The translations under genes and the position numbers were made by a program. The notes under the pieces are model-generated. The model worked only from the letters and a program-made list of their open reading frames with translations, ran no database searches and was not told where the DNA came from. A DNA stretch of 52,202 nucleotides, from positions 1 to 52,202 of the forward strand of contig DJEL01000048.1 in NCBI GenBank assembly GCA_002432425.1. The letters run 5' to 3'. Below, piece after piece: positions 15,617-24,179 of the stretch. The stretch is from Lachnospiraceae bacterium UBA5899. Its GTDB lineage: Bacteria; Bacillota; Clostridia; Lachnospirales; Lachnospiraceae. The number at the start of each line of letters is the position of its first letter. Within the stretch, counting starts at the first letter, position 1.

Positions 15617-17144
15617 CTTCCTTTTTCTGTAATTTGGTCATAAGCAGACCCACCTGCTCTTTGGTTGCCGTCCTGCCGTCCACAATGCCGTTGACCCGGC
15701 CGGAACAGAGCACCATAATTCTGTCGCAGAGCTCCAGAAGCACGTCCAGGTCCTCGCCGACGTAAATAACCGCCACGCCTTTTTCCTTCTGCTTATTAAG
15801 CAGGTCGTATATCGTATAGGAAGTGTTGATGTCCAGACCTCTTACCGCGTAAGCCGTCATCAGGACAATGGGCGCCGCCGCAATTTCACGTCCGACTAAA
15901 ACCTTCTGTACGTTGCCGCCGGAAAGTCTGGATACCGGCACATTGATATCCGGTGTCACAACGCCTAATTCTTCCTTTATCTGTTCCGCTAAATCTTTCG
16001 GGACCTTCCGGTTGATGAAAAGACCCTTTCCGCTTTCATAGCTCTTTAAGAGCATATTGCCCGTCATACCCATGGAACCGACCAGTCCCATGCCCAGTCT
16101 GTCCTCCGGCACGAAGGACATATGGATGCCGGCATTGCGGATGACTCTCGGATTTTTCCCGATAACCTCCATGGGCTTGTCGGTTTCTTCCTTATTATAG
16201 AACTGCACGCTGCTGCCTTCCTGTGCAAGCTGCAGACCGGCAATGGCTTCCAGAAGCTCCTTCTGTCCGTTGCCGGATACGCCGGCAATACCCAGGATTT
16301 CTCCGCCGTAGGCATCGAAGGAAATATCCTTTAAGACTTCGATACCTTCTTCGTTCCGGACGGAAAGATGTCTGACTTCCAGACGCTTCTTGGGATTTTT
16401 CGGTTCTTCCCTTTTGATATTCAGTTCAACCTTATGCCCCACCATCATTTCGGTAAGCAGGGCTTCGGAGGCTTCCTTCGTTTCCACGGTGCCCACATAT
16501 TCCCCTTTCCGAAGGATGCTTACCCTGTCGGAAATGTCCAGCACCTCATGAAGCTTGTGGGTAATGATTACCACCGCTTTGCCGTCCTTTTTCATGTTGC
16601 GCATAACTTCAAACAGCTTCTGTGTTTCCTGTGGGGTAAGTACTGCCGTGGGTTCGTCCAAAATCAGAATGTTCGCGCCGCGGTATAACACCTTGATGAT
16701 TTCCAGCGTCTGCTTCTGGGATACACTCATGGAATAAACCTTCTGGTCAAAATCCATGTCAAAATGATATTTCTCACAGATTGCCTGCGCTTTTTTGCGG
16801 ACTTCCTTTAAGTCAAACTTTTCATTCTTTTCCAGTCCCAGGGCAATGTTTTCCGTTGCCGTGAAAACATCAATCAGCTTGAAATGCTGATGAATCATGC
16901 CGATGCCCAGCCGGTACGCATCCTTGGGGGAACGGATTTCCACCGGCTTTCCGTTCACTAACACTTCGCCGGAATCCGGGTAGTAAATACCTGCAATCAT
17001 ATTAAGCAGAGTGGTCTTACCGCTGCCGTTTTCTCCGAGCAGTGCTAAAATTTCTCCCTTTCGTATCTCTAAGGATACGTTCTTATTTGCCACAACGCTG
17101 CCAAAGGTTTTGGTTACGTTTTTCAGTTTGATGGCGCACTCCAT
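15600..17144 (-). CDS. Nucleoside ABC transporter ATPase (NupO-like, double NBD)
   Basis: A 514-aa protein with two fused nucleotide-binding domains. NBD1 has an intact Walker A (GENGSGKTT), a signature-like SMSVSQKQ and Walker B ILILDEPTAVLT. NBD2 (from residue ~255) has a degenerate Walker A (GVSGNGQKE), an intact signature LSGGNVQK, and a Walker B in which the usual acidic pair is replaced (VLMTAYAVRGLD). One active and one degenerate site is the norm for this RbsA/YufO-like family, so this is not a defect. It powers nucleoside uptake through the two permeases encoded next. Confidence 0.92.
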   Translation of the reverse strand: MECAIKLKNVTKTFGSVVANKNVSLEIRKGEILALLGENGSGKTTLLNMIAGIYYPDSGEVLVNGKPVEIRSPKDAYRLGIGMIHQHFKLIDVFTATENIALGLEKNEKFDLKEVRKKAQAICEKYHFDMDFDQKVYSMSVSQKQTLEIIKVLYRGANILILDEPTAVLTPQETQKLFEVMRNMKKDGKAVVIITHKLHEVLDISDRVSILRKGEYVGTVETKEASEALLTEMMVGHKVELNIKREEPKNPKKRLEVRHLSVRNEEGIEVLKDISFDAYGGEILGIAGVSGNGQKELLEAIAGLQLAQEGSSVQFYNKEETDKPMEVIGKNPRVIRNAGIHMSFVPEDRLGMGLVGSMGMTGNMLLKSYESGKGLFINRKVPKDLAEQIKEELGVVTPDINVPVSRLSGGNVQKVLVGREIAAAPIVLMTAYAVRGLDINTSYTIYDLLNKQKEKGVAVIYVGEDLDVLLELCDRIMVLCSGRVNGIVDGRTATKEQVGLLMTKLQKKEGERSE

Positions 17145-17223
17145 ACAAATACCATACCTTTCTTTTTTCTATTACATACCTTGTGTTTTTCACAAAATAC
17201 ATGTGGGAATGTGTTCTCTGAAA

Positions 17224-17263
17224 AGCACAAAAGAGGACGTTTTGTGGTCCTCTTTGATGTGCT
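17224..17263 (-). terminator. Hairpin between BMP lipoprotein and ATPase genes (probable attenuating terminator)
   Basis: Stem of AAAGAGGAC with GTCCTCTTT (17230-17238 / 17247-17255), extended by an outer AGCAC/GTGCT arm (17224-17228 / 17259-17263). On the minus strand a short TTTTC follows. Such hairpins often let the binding protein be made in excess over the permease genes; the T-run is short, so read-through is expected. Confidence 0.6.
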
Positions 17264-17281
17264 GTATGAATTTATCTTTCT

Positions 17282-18607
17282 TTACTGAACAGGGTCTGCA
17301 TCCTCTGTGATACCGTCGATACGAAGTGCAAAGTAAGGAGCACTCCGGAAGGTGGACTCTGCGAAGTAGCCGTTTTCGATGGCTTCTACGGTTTCACCCT
17401 GGTAAATAGCGGTCATGGTAGACCAGTCCATGAAGGAAAGGTCAACGGGAGCGGATGTAACGGTCTCGCCGTTTACCGTAAAGGTAGAGGTATCGAATAC
17501 ATGCATGCTGCCGTTTCTTAAAGCTTCTTCTACTTCTGCTACCTTTTCAGCGGTTCCTTCTGCGCAGGAAGGTCCTAATGTGGTAATGGCTACCGCATCA
17601 TCGGAATATCCCTTTGCCCAGTCAGACTCGATTTCGCCGCCGTTCATAAAGGTTTCAAATGCATGCTTGTAGTAAGCGGACCAGTTGTTGGTTGCAGAGG
17701 TTAATGCTGCGGTAGGTGCTGTTTCCAGCATATCGATGTTGTAACCTATGGAGTAGCATACGGTGCCGTTGTCCTGCAGCTTCTGTACGGCTGCAGGAGC
17801 GCCGGTGGAGTCGGCATGCTGGCATACAATTACGCTGCCGTTTGCAACAAGTGCTTCTGATGCCGCACCTTCTTTATCAATATCAAACCAGGAGTTGGTA
17901 TACATAACTTCCATTACTACATTGGGAACAATGCTCTTTACACCAAGATAGAATGCGGTGTAACCGGAAACAACTTCCGCATAGTTGTATGCACCGACAT
18001 AACCAATCTTTACGTTGCCGTCCGCGTCAAAGCTGTTCGGCATGTTTTCTGCGGTAACGGTGCCGTCATCCAGGAGTTCTTTTAACTTCATGCCGGCAAC
18101 CACACCGGATACATAACGGGATTCGTAAACTGCGGTAAATGCGTTTTTGAAATTGGGCAGTCCGCAGATTGCTGCGAAGTCACCGGTCATGGCAATAAAG
18201 GTAACATCGGGATATTCCTCCGCTGCCTGTACCATGTAGGTCTGATGACCGTAGCTGTTGGAAATAATCAGGTTGCAGCCCTGTGCTACCAGGTCGACTG
18301 CCGCATCATAACATCCGGAGTCTTCTTTTACCTTGTACTTCCAGATAATCTGGCTGTCGGGAATACCAAGTGCCGCTGCTGCCGCTTTGATACCGTCCAT
18401 GTGTGCTTTGGTATAGCCTTCGGTTTCGTCGCCTAACATAACCGCACCGATTTTGATGTTGGATACGTTTGCATTTGCTTCCGCGCCGCTTTCGTTTGCG
18501 GAACCGTTGTCAGAACCGTTAGCTGTGTCTGTGTTACCGCAGGCAACAAGCATCAGTGCCATTACGCCGGCAAGTACCAGACTGAGAACCTTTTTCATTT
18601 TTTTCAT
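17282..18607 (-). CDS. BMP-family nucleoside-binding lipoprotein
   Basis: A 441-aa protein with a lipoprotein signal (VLAGVMALMLVACGN, Cys ~23) and a short Ser/Gly/Asn linker. A Bmp/PnrA-like domain follows (IKIGAVMLGDETEGYTKAHMDGIKAAA; NLIISNSYGHQTYM; ICQHADSTGAP; IGYNIDM). It binds substrate outside the membrane and delivers it to the permease pair. Family members bind purine nucleosides; the divergent xpt gene supports a purine substrate. First gene of the transporter operon, with its own strong promoter. Confidence 0.92.
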   Translation of the reverse strand: MKKMKKVLSLVLAGVMALMLVACGNTDTANGSDNGSANESGAEANANVSNIKIGAVMLGDETEGYTKAHMDGIKAAAAALGIPDSQIIWKYKVKEDSGCYDAAVDLVAQGCNLIISNSYGHQTYMVQAAEEYPDVTFIAMTGDFAAICGLPNFKNAFTAVYESRYVSGVVAGMKLKELLDDGTVTAENMPNSFDADGNVKIGYVGAYNYAEVVSGYTAFYLGVKSIVPNVVMEVMYTNSWFDIDKEGAASEALVANGSVIVCQHADSTGAPAAVQKLQDNGTVCYSIGYNIDMLETAPTAALTSATNNWSAYYKHAFETFMNGGEIESDWAKGYSDDAVAITTLGPSCAEGTAEKVAEVEEALRNGSMHVFDTSTFTVNGETVTSAPVDLSFMDWSTMTAIYQGETVEAIENGYFAESTFRSAPYFALRIDGITEDADPVQ

Positions 18608-18663
18608 AATGTTCCTCCATTTTGCTTTTTGCTTTCAGCAATTTTATTAACAATCACTTCGCT

Positions 18664-18692
18664 ATTATATACTGATATTATTTTTTTTGCAA
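18664..18692 (-). promoter_or_regulatory. Promoter for BMP lipoprotein and transporter operon
   Basis: TTGCAA (18692-18687), a 17-bp spacer and a perfect TATAAT (18669-18664), in a very AT-rich stretch about 57 bp upstream of the start. No purine riboswitch is visible between it and the gene. Confidence 0.75.
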
Positions 18693-18739
18693 ACACATTT
18701 CTTCTTTTTTTTACATCATCCGCTTCTTACTAATTTTTT

Positions 18740-18769
18740 ATGGCAATTTATGACGGGATATGCTACCAT
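18740..18769 (+). promoter_or_regulatory. Possible xpt promoter
   Basis: ATGGCA (18740-18745) and TACCAT (18764-18769), each 4/6 to consensus with an 18-bp spacer. It is the best candidate in the gap; weak. Confidence 0.3.
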
Positions 18770-18841
18770 ACAGATAAGAATTTCAGATTACATTTTCATA
18801 TTTTCATAAGGAGGGGCCGGTGTCCGGCTGTATATAAGACC

Positions 18842-19420
18842 ATGAAACTTTTAGAAGAACGTATTCGTAAAGATGGTGTTGTAAAAGAAGGAAATGTTTT
18901 AAAGGTGGACAGCTTTCTAAACCACCAGATGGATGTGGAGCTGTTTACCGAAATGGGCAAGGAGTTCAAGCGTCTGTTTGCGGATAAGTCCATCAATAAA
19001 ATTCTTACCATAGAGGCTTCCGGTATCGGCATTGCCTGCATCGTGGCGCAGAACTTCCACGTTCCCGTAGTCTTTGCCAAGAAGTCCCAGAGTGTCAATA
19101 TTGACGGCGATTTGTATACCTCCAAGGTGGAGTCCTTCACCCACAAAAGAGTTTACGATATTATTGTTTCCAAAAAATTCCTGTCCGCGGACGACCATGT
19201 GCTGATTATCGACGACTTCCTTGCCAACGGCTGCGCCGTGATGGGACTGATTGATTTAATCAACGAGGCAGGTGCCACCCTGGAAGGTGTGGGCATTGCC
19301 GTGGAAAAAGGCTTCCAGCAGGGCGGAAAGCTCATCCGGGACAAGGGCATCCGGTTGGAGTCCCTTGCCGTTATCGAAAGCATGGACGCCGCTACCGGCG
19401 AAATCAAATTCCGCAGTTGA
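18842..19420 (+). CDS. xpt: Xanthine phosphoribosyltransferase
   Basis: A 192-aa protein aligning by eye along its whole length with B. subtilis Xpt (KVDSFLNHQMD; PVVFAKKSQS; the PRPP-binding HVLIIDDFLANG; AVEKGFQQGG). It makes XMP from xanthine and PRPP. The start is ATG 18842 because MKLLEERIRKDGVV matches the family N terminus; the open frame further upstream does not. Its only SD-like sequence (AAGGAGGGG, 18808-18816) is 26 nt away, with a small GCCGG-TGT-CCGGC hairpin between. It is divergent from the nucleoside transporter, consistent with purine salvage. Confidence 0.93.
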   Translation: MKLLEERIRKDGVVKEGNVLKVDSFLNHQMDVELFTEMGKEFKRLFADKSINKILTIEASGIGIACIVAQNFHVPVVFAKKSQSVNIDGDLYTSKVESFTHKRVYDIIVSKKFLSADDHVLIIDDFLANGCAVMGLIDLINEAGATLEGVGIAVEKGFQQGGKLIRDKGIRLESLAVIESMDAATGEIKFRS

Positions 19421-19426
19421 ATTCAA

Positions 19427-19453
19427 AAAGTCCCCGTTTTCTGCGGGGACTTT
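19427..19453. terminator. Bidirectional terminator between xpt and the response regulator gene
   Basis: Ten-bp perfect stem AAAGTCCCCG / CGGGGACTTT with a 7-nt loop. Read on the plus strand it ends xpt. On the minus strand it ends the convergent regulator gene, followed there by TTTTTG. Confidence 0.85.
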
Positions 19454-19459
19454 GCTGTT

Positions 19460-20146
19460 TCAGCCTACTTTATAACCGGTGCCCCATACGACTTTCACGT
19501 ACTTGGGCTCCTTAGGATTTGCTTCTATCTTTTCCCGGATATGCCGGATGTGCACGGCAATGGTATTGTCCGCACCTACGGCTCTCAGATGCCAGATGGA
19601 CTCATAAATTTCCTCCACGGAAAGTACCTTTCCCTTTTCCAGCACCAGAAGCTTTAAGATTTTGTATTCGATGGGCGTCAGCCTGACTTCCTTATCGTCC
19701 ACAAACACCTTTCTGCTGATGTCGTCTATCACAAGACCGTCCACCCGGTAAATGTTCTCCAGGTTTTCGGAGATATTGGATAACTGCAGGTATCTTCTTA
19801 ACTGGGATTTGATACGGGCAATCAGCTCAAGCGGATTGCAGGGGTATACCACATAGTCATCCGCTCCGGCATTGAGTGCCTCCACCTTCATCCATTCGCT
19901 GTCGTTTTTGGAAAGCACAATCACCGGAATGGTGCTGCAGCGGCGAATCTGCCGGATGGCTTCTATGCCGTCCCCGTCCGTAAGCTCTATATCCGTAATC
20001 AGCAGTCTCACGTTTTCCGTGCGCACCTGCCACTTCATTTCCTGAAAACTCTTTACTTCTATCAGCCCATATTCCTCCATGGAAAACAGAGGTTTTAAGC
20101 TTTTCAATACACCGGTACTGTTGTTATACACCAAAATGTAATTCAT
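19460..20146 (-). CDS. OmpR-family response regulator with degenerate receiver
   Basis: A 228-aa protein; start at ATG 20144-20146, 5 nt after AGGAGG. Residues 1-~115 are a receiver and ~130-226 a winged-helix DNA-binding domain (LTPIEYKILKLLVLEKGKVLSVEEIYESIW...NTIAVHIRHIREKIE...GTGYKVG). The receiver keeps Asp52 (ITDIELTDGDG) and Ser79, but the N-terminal acidic pair is NN (ILVYNNS) and the conserved Lys of the K-P motif is Tyr101 (DYVVYPC). Without these residues ordinary aspartyl phosphorylation is unlikely. No histidine kinase is adjacent. It lies 19 bp after an anti-sigma-like gene, in the ECF sigma unit. Confidence 0.85.
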   Translation of the reverse strand: MNYILVYNNSTGVLKSLKPLFSMEEYGLIEVKSFQEMKWQVRTENVRLLITDIELTDGDGIEAIRQIRRCSTIPVIVLSKNDSEWMKVEALNAGADDYVVYPCNPLELIARIKSQLRRYLQLSNISENLENIYRVDGLVIDDISRKVFVDDKEVRLTPIEYKILKLLVLEKGKVLSVEEIYESIWHLRAVGADNTIAVHIRHIREKIEANPKEPKYVKVVWGTGYKVG

Positions 20147-20165
20147 AATTCCTCCTAAGCTGCCA

Positions 20166-21092
20166 TTACTGGTAAACATTCAAATCCAGATGGTCCAACA
20201 TCTCAAATGCTTCTTTTTCACTGTAACCGTAGAAATCCACAATCAGCTCGTAGTCGCCTACGGAAATTGCCGCATGGATACCGTTCTGGGAGTCTTCCCC
20301 TCCCGGTGTATCCGCTACCACATACAGATAGCCGTCCTTTGTGACGTAATTTCTCTTGTTGGTAAGCTTCTCTCCGTAAACCGTGCTGGTGGCATGCCCC
20401 GAACTGTTTCCGAAATAGGACTGGTCCATATAAAAGATTTTGTCTCCGCTTTCAATATTGACCATCAGGTAATCATCATCCACCACATAGTAGCGCTCCC
20501 TGGTAATTTCTCCGAACAGATATCTGTCCGGCAGACTGCAGGTAATGCCCGACGCTAACAAATCCTTTCTGGAATTGTACTGCACCGTACTGATTTCCAT
20601 GCCCTCGCCGTCCGTAATTTCCGGGTCGTCCCCGTCATATTCCGCTGCCTGCTGCTGGCATTCTTCGTAAAAATCCCCGCTGCCGCCCCCGGCTGCCTGC
20701 TTTGCCTGCGCATCGTCCCCGTCGTCATAAACCGCCCCTTCGTTTCCCTCAAGGGCAGTCAGCATGGGCATGTCTTCCACATCCGCAGACATGGTTTCTA
20801 TCATAGCCTCTTCGTCATACGATGCCTCAGCCTGGTCAAGAGCCGTCTGCTCATCCGCCGTACGAAACCCGTTTTCATCGGCAAAAATAAAGCTTTTGCT
20901 GTAATTTTTCGCCGCCTGTGAGCCGGCGGAGCACAGTACAAACAGGACTGCTGCCGATGCCGCCACGGTAACCCACTGACGGATAACGGCTTTCTTATAC
21001 CGTTTATCTGCTTTTTTCATTTTTTCCGGGTCAAACTGCGGTGTCTGTATGGCATCCATAGCCCGCCGGTATTCTTTCTTAAAACTCTTCAA
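20166..21092 (-). CDS. Anti-sigma-factor-like membrane protein (DUF4367-type C-terminus)
   Basis: A 308-aa protein. A basic cytoplasmic N-terminal ~37 residues (YRRAMDAIQTPQFDPEKMKKADKRYKKAVIRQW) precedes one TM helix (VTVAASAAVLFVLCSAG), then an acidic low-complexity stretch and a folded C-terminal domain (residues ~170-308) resembling DUF4367. The gene overlaps the ECF sigma gene by 14 bp, the classic sigma/anti-sigma arrangement. It probably holds the sigma factor at the membrane until an envelope signal arrives. The signal is unknown. Confidence 0.75.
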   Translation of the reverse strand: MKSFKKEYRRAMDAIQTPQFDPEKMKKADKRYKKAVIRQWVTVAASAAVLFVLCSAGSQAAKNYSKSFIFADENGFRTADEQTALDQAEASYDEEAMIETMSADVEDMPMLTALEGNEGAVYDDGDDAQAKQAAGGGSGDFYEECQQQAAEYDGDDPEITDGEGMEISTVQYNSRKDLLASGITCSLPDRYLFGEITRERYYVVDDDYLMVNIESGDKIFYMDQSYFGNSSGHATSTVYGEKLTNKRNYVTKDGYLYVVADTPGGEDSQNGIHAAISVGDYELIVDFYGYSEKEAFEMLDHLDLNVYQ

Positions 21093-21600
21093 ACTGATAT
21101 TCCTCCCCTAAATTCTTCTTCAGAATGCCTCGTGCTCTTGTGAGCTGGGATGTAACCGTAGATTCCTGTCTGTGAAGTACTTCGGCAATCTCTTTAACAG
21201 ACATTTCTTCGTAATAGAATAGGTGAATCACATCTCGATACTTAAGCGGCAGTTCCAAAACTGCCTGCAGGATTTTCCGCTCCGTTTCCTTTTGCAGGCA
21301 CTCCGTTTCCGGGTGTCCGCTGTCCGCTTCGATTTTCAGAAAATCCTCTTCGGAGATTTCTCCTTTGTGACGGTTCCAGGCAAGACGGTAAAACCGCTTG
21401 CAGGCATTAAGGGTAACTTTAATAAGCCAAGCCTTCTCATGCTCGTCACTGTCAAATGTTTTATCTGATTTTATGTACTGACAGAAGACCTCCTGCACCA
21501 CATCCTCCGCATCATCCGTATTTTTTAACCGGACCAGTGCGATTTTGTAGAGCATGGCGCCGTAAGCTTCTATCGTTTTCTCGGCTTGTCCCTTGTCCAT
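21079..21600 (-). CDS. ECF RNA polymerase sigma factor
   Basis: A 173-aa protein with region 2 at residues ~10-75 (YGAMLYKIALVRLKNTDDAEDVVQEVFCQYIKS) and region 4 at ~115-165 (ILQAVLELPLKYRDVIHLFYYEEMSVKEIAEVLHRQESTVTSQLTRARGILKK). Size and domains fit extracytoplasmic-function sigma factors. It overlaps the membrane anti-sigma-like gene and is followed by an atypical response regulator, so the three may form one regulatory unit. I do not see a confident autoregulatory promoter upstream. Confidence 0.92.
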   Translation of the reverse strand: MDKGQAEKTIEAYGAMLYKIALVRLKNTDDAEDVVQEVFCQYIKSDKTFDSDEHEKAWLIKVTLNACKRFYRLAWNRHKGEISEEDFLKIEADSGHPETECLQKETERKILQAVLELPLKYRDVIHLFYYEEMSVKEIAEVLHRQESTVTSQLTRARGILKKNLGEEYQFEEF

Positions 21601-21653
21601 GGTCTTGACCTTACCCTTGTTGTCACATATGGAATATCCCGTATGTTTTTATT

Positions 21654-22127
21654 TTACTGCAAATTTTTGAAAAAAATTTTTTCCGCTGCACGGAACACCC
21701 AAAATCCCAGCAGAACGCCCATGCCGTTTAGCAGAATATCGTCCACATCAAAGACACCGAATGCGCTGATTAACTGGAAAACCTCTATCCCGCAGATAAA
21801 GGTAAGCCCCGTAAAAAGGCAGAGCAGCATATGGCGCATGGGCTTCCAGAGCCTCGGCAGAAAATAGCCCAGAGGAATAAAGGCCACTACATTGCCCACT
21901 AAATTTCCAAAGCTGTTCAGACCTCTGTTGTTCCAGTGGCGTATATACATTTTTATGGTACGGAAAAGTACAAAATTAGCTCCGGAAAGTCCTTCCCAGA
22001 GCACTTCTTTGCTCCATGTGCCCGCTATTTCCCTAAGTATGCTCAGAGGGTATTTGAATACAATCACCTTTAGGAGCACCAAAAGGTACAGCACAAAAAG
22101 CCATTTCATATATTTTCTTTTTATCAT
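21654..22127 (-). CDS. VanZ-family membrane protein
   Basis: A 157-aa protein with four hydrophobic helices and the VanZ-type pattern: N-terminal helix LFVLYLLVLLKVIVF; NSFGNLVGNVVAFIPLGYFLP; LCLFTGLTFICGIEVFQLISAFGVFDVDDILLNGMGVLLGF. VanZ proteins affect teicoplanin or lipid-type envelope properties; the role here is unknown. Its ATG overlaps the end of truA by 4 bp, placing it at the tail of the clpX-engB-truA run. Confidence 0.88.
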   Translation of the reverse strand: MIKRKYMKWLFVLYLLVLLKVIVFKYPLSILREIAGTWSKEVLWEGLSGANFVLFRTIKMYIRHWNNRGLNSFGNLVGNVVAFIPLGYFLPRLWKPMRHMLLCLFTGLTFICGIEVFQLISAFGVFDVDDILLNGMGVLLGFWVFRAAEKIFFKNLQ

Positions 22128-22885
22128 GAATATCTTACCTCGATCAGAGAAAGTCCCAATGCCGGAACCAGAGGTCCGGCATTTTCTCTTTTTCCGGAGC
22201 GCAGGATGCGTTTTACTTCCTCCGGCTCTATTTCGCCCGTACCCGCAAGAAGCAAGGTTCCCATTAAAATCCGGACCATGTGAAATAAAAAGCCGTCCCC
22301 CGAAAAATAAAAGGACCAGATATCCCCTTCCTTTTCGATACGGATTTCCTCTATATTTCTTATGGTGGATTTTTTACTTTTTTTTGCGGAAGTAAACGCC
22401 GCAAAATTATGGGCGCCGCAAAGATAGGACGCAGCCTCTTCCATTGCCTTTTTATTCAGGGGTATCGGATAAACATAGGCGGTTTTCCGGTTAAACACAT
22501 GGGGAATATCACTGTTGATAAGGCGGTAACAATAGGTTTTCCCCTTTGCCAGAAGCCTGCTGTGAAATCTGTCGTCCACTTCCTCGGCATTGATTACACC
22601 GATATCCTCCGGCAGGTACCGGTTCATGTATGCCATGACCTCCGCCGGTGTTTTGTCCGTATGCATTTTGGCATTGGCTACCTGACCGTATGCATGCACG
22701 CCCGCATCCGTCCTGCCGCTGCCCTGTATTTCCACTTTTTCTCCGCACATTTTGGAAAGCAGCGCTTCCAGCTTTCCCTGTATGGTGTTTTCCGTACTTT
22801 CCTGTTTCTGCCAGCCCTGATAACGGGTGCCTTCGTACTGGAGAATAAACTTAAAATTTCTTCTTTCTTTTTCCTGCCCGCTCAT
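22124..22885 (-). CDS. truA: tRNA pseudouridine(38-40) synthase
   Basis: A 253-aa TruA. The catalytic motif is GSGRTDAGVHAYGQVA, with the essential Asp at residue ~61; FKFILQYEGTRYQGWQKQ begins the fold, and FLFHMVRILMGTLL is the C-terminal family motif. It makes pseudouridine at positions 38-40 of the tRNA anticodon arm. The start used (ATG 22885) lies inside the end of the AI-2E gene (35-bp overlap). The next gene (vanZ) overlaps by 4 bp. Confidence 0.95.
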   Translation of the reverse strand: MSGQEKERRNFKFILQYEGTRYQGWQKQESTENTIQGKLEALLSKMCGEKVEIQGSGRTDAGVHAYGQVANAKMHTDKTPAEVMAYMNRYLPEDIGVINAEEVDDRFHSRLLAKGKTYCYRLINSDIPHVFNRKTAYVYPIPLNKKAMEEAASYLCGAHNFAAFTSAKKSKKSTIRNIEEIRIEKEGDIWSFYFSGDGFLFHMVRILMGTLLLAGTGEIEPEEVKRILRSGKRENAGPLVPALGLSLIEVRYS

Positions 22886-24179
22886 TTTGTTCTCTTTCTT
22901 CCGCCGCTTTCCGTTCTGCTTCTCCGGCTTCTTCCTGTCCTGCCTCTGTGCGTCCCGCTTCTGCCTGTGCTTCGGCTTCCTGTTCCTTCAGCTCGCTGTT
23001 GATTTCCCGTTCGCACTCTTCTTCATAGGAAGAAATAAACGCTTTATCCTCCGGGGTCAGTTTGCGGAAGCGGTTAATGCCCGCCACCAGAATCTGAATG
23101 CTGTTCTTGGTGGTGTCAAACAGTCCCTCTTCGTACATGGTCCACAAAATCAGGCCGACGGGAACCGCCACAATCATACCGAACACACCGGCGCCCTTAT
23201 ACCCGATATAGAGTAAAAACAGGGTGGGAATGGGGGGCATGCCCACGGAGTCGCCCACAATCTTGGGCTGGATAATCTGCCGCACCAGCTGGCTGACGCC
23301 CCAAAGTAACAGAAGCCCTATGGTCATGGGATATTCCGCATTTAAGAATTTCACAACCGCCCAGGGCACCATCGCCGTACCGGTGCCGAAGAAGGGTAGG
23401 AAATCCAAAAAAGCAATGCCAAGTGCAATTAGCAGAGCATAGTCCACCTGCAGAATAAAAAAGCCCGTTACAAGCAGCAGATAAATCCAGATTTCAATTT
23501 TAATCTGCGCCTTGAAATAACCGCCCACTGCGTTAAGCAGGCTCTGCTTAATCAGCCGGAATCGTCCCACAAAGCTTTCCGGCAGGTATCTGGCAAGGGA
23601 ACTCCGGAGCTGCTCTCTCTCCGCCACAAAAAAATAAGAAGAAAGCAGGCACATGACGATGCCGATGATAATGCTGGGAAGCTGCTTGGCAAAATTGCCC
23701 ACAGCCGCAATGGTGGGGCTGCTCAGCTTGCCGATTGCCGCTGCCACCGTATCCGAAATCTGGCTGCCGAAATTGTTCATGGTGTTCTGCACATCGACCG
23801 GCAGCTTTTCGTAAACAACGCTGAACTTCTTCGCAATTCTGTCCAAATCCCCCTGTGTGGATGCCCACATTTCCGGCAGATCCTCTACAAAACGGATGCC
23901 CTCACGTACAAGCTTGGAGCCGACAAGATAACCTGCCAGCACCACCAGTCCGATAACCACCACTATGACAAACACACTGCCGGCTTTCCGCCTTACTTTG
24001 AGCTTCTTTTCAAAAAAACTGACAAGAGGCGCCGCTATCCATGCAATAATCCAGCCTATGACAAAAGGCATGAAAAACACCAGAACCCGCGGCAGCAGCA
24101 AAACCGTCAATAATACAATAATTGCCGCTACAACCAGATTTATGACTGCTTTCAGATATTTTTTTGCGGAAGTATTCAT
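22851..24179 (-). CDS. AI-2E family (PerM/YtvI-type) membrane transporter
   Basis: A 442-aa protein with about eight TM helices in the AI-2E transporter arrangement: paired N-terminal helices, an amphipathic middle segment (residues ~80-150), then five more helices with LIALGIAFLDFLPFFGTGTAMVPWAV and IVGDSVGMPPIPTLFLLYIGYKGAGVFGMIVAVPVGLIL. A long Glu/Ala/Lys-rich charged tail (~390-442) is probably disordered and cytoplasmic. Despite the name, relatives include Na/H antiporters and polyketide exporters, so the substrate is unknown. It overlaps engB by 4 bp. Confidence 0.88.
   Translation of the reverse strand: MNTSAKKYLKAVINLVVAAIIVLLTVLLLPRVLVFFMPFVIGWIIAWIAAPLVSFFEKKLKVRRKAGSVFVIVVVIGLVVLAGYLVGSKLVREGIRFVEDLPEMWASTQGDLDRIAKKFSVVYEKLPVDVQNTMNNFGSQISDTVAAAIGKLSSPTIAAVGNFAKQLPSIIIGIVMCLLSSYFFVAEREQLRSSLARYLPESFVGRFRLIKQSLLNAVGGYFKAQIKIEIWIYLLLVTGFFILQVDYALLIALGIAFLDFLPFFGTGTAMVPWAVVKFLNAEYPMTIGLLLLWGVSQLVRQIIQPKIVGDSVGMPPIPTLFLLYIGYKGAGVFGMIVAVPVGLILWTMYEEGLFDTTKNSIQILVAGINRFRKLTPEDKAFISSYEEECEREINSELKEQEAEAQAEAGRTEAGQEEAGEAERKAAEEREQNERAGKRKKKF

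Noticed and set aside
15600..16300. Degenerate second NBD of the nucleoside ATPase as a damaged gene
   Set aside because: A degenerate second site is normal in this transporter family.
18608..18841. Purine riboswitch between the BMP gene and xpt
   Set aside because: None of the conserved purine-aptamer loop sequences are present on either strand.
22851..22885. 35-bp truA/AI-2E overlap as an assembly error
   Set aside because: Both proteins end and start at normal family positions, and the region is a densely packed operon.
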